Program-made: the position numbers and the translations under genes
Notes under the pieces: generated by a model
Seen by the model: only the letters and a program-made list of their open reading frames with translations
What the model was told of the DNA's origin: nothing
Databases searched by the model: none
Part shown: positions 7,639 to 10,787 of the stretch, in pieces
How positions within the stretch are numbered: position 1 is the stretch's first letter
Layout: each line of letters opens with the position of its first letter
From: Lachnospiraceae bacterium
Lineage (GTDB): Bacteria; Bacillota; Clostridia; Lachnospirales; Lachnospiraceae
NCBI GenBank assembly: GCA_009774155.1
Contig: VSNE01000064.1
Coordinates: 1-10,787, forward strand
Length of the DNA stretch: 10,787 nt
Direction of reading: 5' to 3'

Positions 7639-8771
7639 TTCATCACCCCGATTGTTTTCATAAAACTGACCTTATTATTTTCTGCCGTCTCTTTTGGTCT
7701 CCCCAAATCTGCCCTTGACCTTAAGGAAACGAATATTTCCAAAAATGTGCATACTTTCTTTCCACGCACGCTTTTTAATTCCTGTTCCAGCGCCGTCCGG
7801 CTGCCGGCGTAAGCAGTCCTGTGATACCCGGCCATTTCCGCATATTCATGAAACCTCAAATCCGGCGCCCCGGTGGGCATTCCGCCCACAGACTCATGCG
7901 CCTGGTTATTCAGGCAGATATGAATCAGATTGTCCGCCGGATTCGCCCCGATAACCGCCATGCCTCCCATATGCATCAGGAGCGCTCCGTCGCCGTCCAG
8001 ACAGATAACTCTCCGGTTACTTTGTCTTTTTGCAATCTGAAAGGCTATCATATTGGCATGTCCCATTCCTCCGACTGTAAGAAAGACCTGTTTGTGACTG
8101 CCGATCTGCAGATTGCTCTGCTCATACAGCTCTCTTGATATTTTCCCCGTAGTGGACACTACAAGGTCTTCCGGCTCCAGCCATTCGGTAATGATATGAA
8201 TTGCCTCTTCTCTGTCCAGAGTATATGGGTTCTCGTAAAAAACCGCGGCTGATTCCTGAAAGGTATTTTTTTTAATAAGAAGCGCATACTGTTTGTTCTG
8301 CTCAAAAGCCTGCCCTGCCGCCCCCAAAAATTGTTTCAGCTCCTCTGCTGTTGTGGTTTCTGTCATAACAGAATAAGCAATACCCATAAGCTCCAATAAC
8401 TCAGGAGTAATCTCTCCCATATATTTATGCTGAGGTTCATCTTTTTGTCCTGGTTCTCCCCGCCATCCCACCATCAGCAGCATGGGAATTCCATACACCT
8501 CCATATGCGCAAGAGAGGTTAAAGGATTGACCGCATTTCCAAGTCCGCTGTTCTGCATATAAACGCAGGCAGGCCTTCCTGTTGCCAGATATTCCCCAAT
8601 GGCAATACCGACTGCTGCCCCTTCGTTCTCCGGCACAACATGGTATGGAAATATATTTTTTCCTTCCCGCTGCATATAGTCACAAAATACTTTTAATGTG
8701 GAGTCCGGAATTCCTGTTATTGTCTCTATTCCCAAATCCCGGAGCATTTCTGCAAAAACTTCAATTTTCAT
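7635..8771 (-). CDS. ppd: Phosphonopyruvate decarboxylase (ThDP-dependent)
   Basis: Converts phosphonopyruvate to phosphonoacetaldehyde and CO2, the irreversible step that drives phosphonate synthesis (also called AepY). At 378 residues it has the normal length of this family, which is shorter than most ThDP decarboxylases because it lacks the middle domain. The N-terminal pyrimidine-binding half shows the G-I-P-D-S-T-L start (20-26) typical of the family, the catalytic Glu in PENEGAAVGIA (Glu50) and QNSGLGN (73-79). The C-terminal half has the ThDP/Mg motif, starting at LDGDGALLMHMGG (258-270) and closing with LNNQAHESVGG (287-297). The start ATG at 8771 follows AGGA with eight-base spacing. 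The 49 bases upstream hold nothing recognisable. Its stop overlaps the start of the mutase gene by four bases (ATGA), so these consecutive enzymes are translationally coupled. Closely related sulfopyruvate decarboxylases are the main alternative, but the adjacent mutase settles the assignment. Confidence 0.95.
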   Translation of the reverse strand: MKIEVFAEMLRDLGIETITGIPDSTLKVFCDYMQREGKNIFPYHVVPENEGAAVGIAIGEYLATGRPACVYMQNSGLGNAVNPLTSLAHMEVYGIPMLLMVGWRGEPGQKDEPQHKYMGEITPELLELMGIAYSVMTETTTAEELKQFLGAAGQAFEQNKQYALLIKKNTFQESAAVFYENPYTLDREEAIHIITEWLEPEDLVVSTTGKISRELYEQSNLQIGSHKQVFLTVGGMGHANMIAFQIAKRQSNRRVICLDGDGALLMHMGGMAVIGANPADNLIHICLNNQAHESVGGMPTGAPDLRFHEYAEMAGYHRTAYAGSRTALEQELKSVRGKKVCTFLEIFVSLRSRADLGRPKETAENNKVSFMKTIGVMK

Positions 8772-8820
8772 GCCAACATTCCTGTCTTTCCTGTTCTGGG
8801 CTGCAAGTCATAATGATATT

Positions 8821-10617
8821 TCAAACAGATAAACAGTCTGTGACTGTAATTTCATCCCGGATTTCGTTCAGAAGCCGTTCTCTTTTCTTCTCATCCGGAA
8901 TCAGTCTGTCATCCTGAGCCGAACGCAGCTCCATATATCCGTCTGCAAAAATAATCAGCTTCTCTCCGCCTTCAAATAAAAAGCATTCAAACGCCTGAAG
9001 ATATTGTTCTTTCCCTGTTATTCTGTACAGAAACCGGAAATCCGGATTGTAAAGCTCAGATCTTGCCATTTTGATAAAATGCCGTTTCCGAAAGCCTGTT
9101 TTTATGTAATCTTCCTTATTCAGCAAACTGACCAACATAGAATTAAGCTCCGTCAGGCTTATCAGATCGTCATTTTTTCCGATTCCCATCTCAGGGCAGC
9201 GGATCATAAGCGGAATTCTCGTCCATTCCTCGGAGCAGACATATTCCATATCTTTTACCTCCGATAACTTTGTATCCTTCTCCAGAATAAGATTTCCGTG
9301 ATCCGCATACAATACCATCCTGCAGGAAAGCTTTAATAAAAACGGTTCCAGCACATCATCCAGATATCTGACGGCATCCTGATGCTGCGCCTTATAATCG
9401 GCGCGCAGTCTTCCTCCCTTCACCGGGAGAAAGTCAAAAAGCATCGCGGTTCCTTCCGATTTCAGCGGAGCCGGCGTATATGGATTGGAAAATGTAAAAT
9501 GGCTTTCATAGGACTCATGTAAATAGAACAATCCATTTTTCTCTTCACATCCATCCAGAATAAAATCCCATATTTTCTCCGTAACAGTCTGAAACTGATC
9601 ACTGTAATGAATGCTGCTGCTTTCTATATAATGTTCCATATCTGCATAAATATAAATGCTCCGCTTCTGCCGCTCCGCCAGCCTGAAAAACCGGCAGTCT
9701 TCTGCAGCCACTTCGTTTTTCTCATAATAATGTGTCCGTAAATCACAGTTTTCACTGTAAACCGGAATCAGACTTTCAAAAGTAGATGTGGAAAAGGAAT
9801 AGGCATTGGTAAAGCTGTAGGCCGTCTCATCCAATATCCTTTTCACCTTCGGCATATCCCTCTCCGATAAATCCTGCCTCCTGAGTCCGTCCAGACAAAA
9901 CATAAGAATATTATTGTCAGAAACCGCCGCTGCCGCTTCCTGCTCCGATTCATAAAGCTCTGTCAGATCGCACTCCAGCGTTTTTATCCATTCCGCCGGC
10001 TTGATCTGTCCGAATTCTCTGGTTTTCAGAAGAGCTGTTCTGAAATCCCGGATGTGAATATATTTGGAAATCAGTTCCTTATACAGGCCTTCCAGCTTTT
10101 CCGTATCCGCTGTCTCCCTGATTTCTCTCTGTAAATAATTGATACTATGGTAATGATGATAAGGATGGTGGGAATAGTAGTAATCTGCCTGCATGATAAT
10201 TCCGTTTTTTTCAAACTCATCATAAATATCCAGCGCCGGAATCCCCGGATGGTTTACAGCCAGGCTTTGTTTGACATCCTGCCGGAACTTAAAAGTAGAA
10301 AGAATTACCGCATCTATTTCCTTTTCTTCCAGATCTGCATCCCGTATGACAGAAAATCCTCCGTCCTTTTCTTCAGACGCATAATTATCTACAATATACC
10401 TGACGTTTTTCAGCTCATACATAAAGTCCGCCATCAGCATACGGGTATGCCCGCCGTTACAGTAAACGGCCGGTTTCCGGGCATTTTTCAAAAACTCCCG
10501 GAGGGCTTCCTTGATCACATAGTTGATTTTTTTTGCGTCTACAGGATGTTCAAAGCCATATTTCCGAAAAAGATTTTCATATTTTTCTTCTAATTCCTGT
10601 CTTATCCCTTTCATCAT
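8821..10617 (-). CDS. Two-domain protein: Rossmann-like module plus alkaline phosphatase/sulfatase-superfamily domain
   Basis: About 598 residues. After a short helical leader, roughly residues 47-140 look like a small Rossmann-type module (strand, C-N-G-G-H turn, helix, then VRYIVDN and DAVILST strands), as often fused to enzymes of glycan clusters. From about residue 235 a sulfatase-like domain begins. LMFCLDGLR supplies the first metal Asp (about 243). The Ser/Thr-rich segment SFSTSTFES (274-282) sits where the nucleophile is expected, followed by a histidine (about 367) and YADHGN with the second metal Asp-His (about 439-440). The CxPxR formylglycine signature of true sulfatases is absent, so a Thr/Ser nucleophile as in phosphoethanolamine transferases or LtaS is more likely. 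I see no signal peptide or membrane segment, so it is probably cytosolic, unlike those relatives. The frame can be extended to an ATG at 10626, but the ATG at 10617 has AAGGA eight bases upstream and makes an ATGA overlap with the preceding gene. Substrate unknown; phosphonate or phosphodiester transfer or hydrolysis is inferred from context. Confidence 0.85.
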   Translation of the reverse strand: MMKGIRQELEEKYENLFRKYGFEHPVDAKKINYVIKEALREFLKNARKPAVYCNGGHTRMLMADFMYELKNVRYIVDNYASEEKDGGFSVIRDADLEEKEIDAVILSTFKFRQDVKQSLAVNHPGIPALDIYDEFEKNGIIMQADYYYSHHPYHHYHSINYLQREIRETADTEKLEGLYKELISKYIHIRDFRTALLKTREFGQIKPAEWIKTLECDLTELYESEQEAAAAVSDNNILMFCLDGLRRQDLSERDMPKVKRILDETAYSFTNAYSFSTSTFESLIPVYSENCDLRTHYYEKNEVAAEDCRFFRLAERQKRSIYIYADMEHYIESSSIHYSDQFQTVTEKIWDFILDGCEEKNGLFYLHESYESHFTFSNPYTPAPLKSEGTAMLFDFLPVKGGRLRADYKAQHQDAVRYLDDVLEPFLLKLSCRMVLYADHGNLILEKDTKLSEVKDMEYVCSEEWTRIPLMIRCPEMGIGKNDDLISLTELNSMLVSLLNKEDYIKTGFRKRHFIKMARSELYNPDFRFLYRITGKEQYLQAFECFLFEGGEKLIIFADGYMELRSAQDDRLIPDEKKRERLLNEIRDEITVTDCLSV

Positions 10618-10787
10618 CCGATACATCCTTCAATCTTTTCTGCAATCTCTCTGTTTACCAGCTCATTCAAGTGAGAAGGAACGGCCCCATATTCATACAG
10701 CCTGTCCGTATAATAGTTCTCACATTCTGACGCTTCCACAACTCTAACCTTATTACAGTGCTGTTGAAAAAATAAATAGTACTGTTT
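10614..10787 (-). CDS. 3' end of an unidentified upstream gene
   Basis: An open frame enters from the right edge and ends at a TGA at 10616-10614, giving the last 57 residues of a protein. The visible part is polar and mixed alpha/beta, with aromatic residues near its start (QYYLFF), a short strand-like VRVVEAS, then a Y-T-D-R-L-Y-E-Y-G-A-V-P-S-H-L-N segment and a closing helix. A tail with a Pro-x-His-Leu/Tyr motif followed by a helix is seen in some SGNH-hydrolase-like and DUF6270-type proteins of glycan clusters. The fragment is too short to assign it to them. Its stop overlaps the next gene by four bases (ATGA), so the two are very likely co-transcribed and translationally coupled. It does not look like the C-terminus of a class V aminotransferase, which matters because the pathway lacks one in this window. 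Confidence 0.7.
   Translation of the reverse strand, partial: KQYYLFFQQHCNKVRVVEASECENYYTDRLYEYGAVPSHLNELVNREIAEKIEGCIG
10626..10630 (-). promoter_or_regulatory. Ribosome binding site deciding the start at 10617
   Basis: AAGGA lies eight bases before the ATG at 10617. The in-frame ATG at 10626 directly abuts this motif and would have no usable spacing. The choice also gives the usual four-base ATGA stop/start overlap. Confidence 0.6.

Noticed and set aside
10147..10593. 148-codon plus-strand open frame with hydrophobic start
   Set aside because: The apparent hydrophobic segments come from reading the reverse of the Rossmann-like module; no ribosome site or family motif supports it.
8821..10617. 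True sulfatase assignment
   Set aside because: The CxPxR or SxPxR formylglycine signature is missing, so only superfamily membership is claimed.

Overview
The window reads as part of one long minus-strand operon for a phosphonate-modified surface glycan. The host is probably a Gram-positive anaerobe of the Clostridia (Lachnospiraceae-like). That placement is inference: moderate-to-low GC by eye, strong purine-rich ribosome binding sites before most genes, tightly packed genes and the gene repertoire. No marker gene fixes the taxon. Every supported gene lies on the minus strand, so transcription runs from 10787 towards 1. Gaps between genes are at most about 63 bases. I see no convincing internal promoter, terminator, RNA gene, mobile element or CRISPR array.

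Layout in order of transcription: (1) the 3' end of an unidentified gene (10787-10614); (2) a two-domain protein with a Rossmann-like N-terminal module and an alkaline-phosphatase/sulfatase-superfamily domain, apparently cytosolic (10617-8821); (3) phosphonopyruvate decarboxylase (8771-7635); (4) phosphoenolpyruvate mutase with an N-terminal cytidylyltransferase-like domain (7638-6343); (5) a calcineurin-like metallophosphoesterase (6329-5598); (6) an NAD-dependent epimerase/dehydratase (5534-4533); (7) a stand-alone sugar-nucleotidyltransferase-fold protein (4505-3744); (8) an unusual NAD(P)-binding oxidoreductase with malate/lactate-dehydrogenase-like layout (3741-2566); (9) a family 2 glycosyltransferase (2548-1571); (10) a second family 2 glycosyltransferase with a C-terminal Rossmann-like module (1577-399); (11) the 5' end of a gene that begins with a similar Rossmann-like module (368-1).

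How they may work together: the mutase makes the C-P bond (PEP to phosphonopyruvate) and the decarboxylase pulls that unfavourable equilibrium forward to phosphonoacetaldehyde. Normally a transaminase then gives 2-aminoethylphosphonate, but none is visible here. The unusual oxidoreductase is therefore a candidate reductase that would give 2-hydroxyethylphosphonate. The stand-alone nucleotidyltransferase could activate the phosphonate as a CMP ester (PntC-like role). The sulfatase-superfamily protein or the metallophosphoesterase could handle its transfer or turnover. The epimerase and glycosyltransferases would build the glycan that carries it. The first two steps are well supported by motifs; everything after phosphonoacetaldehyde is inference.
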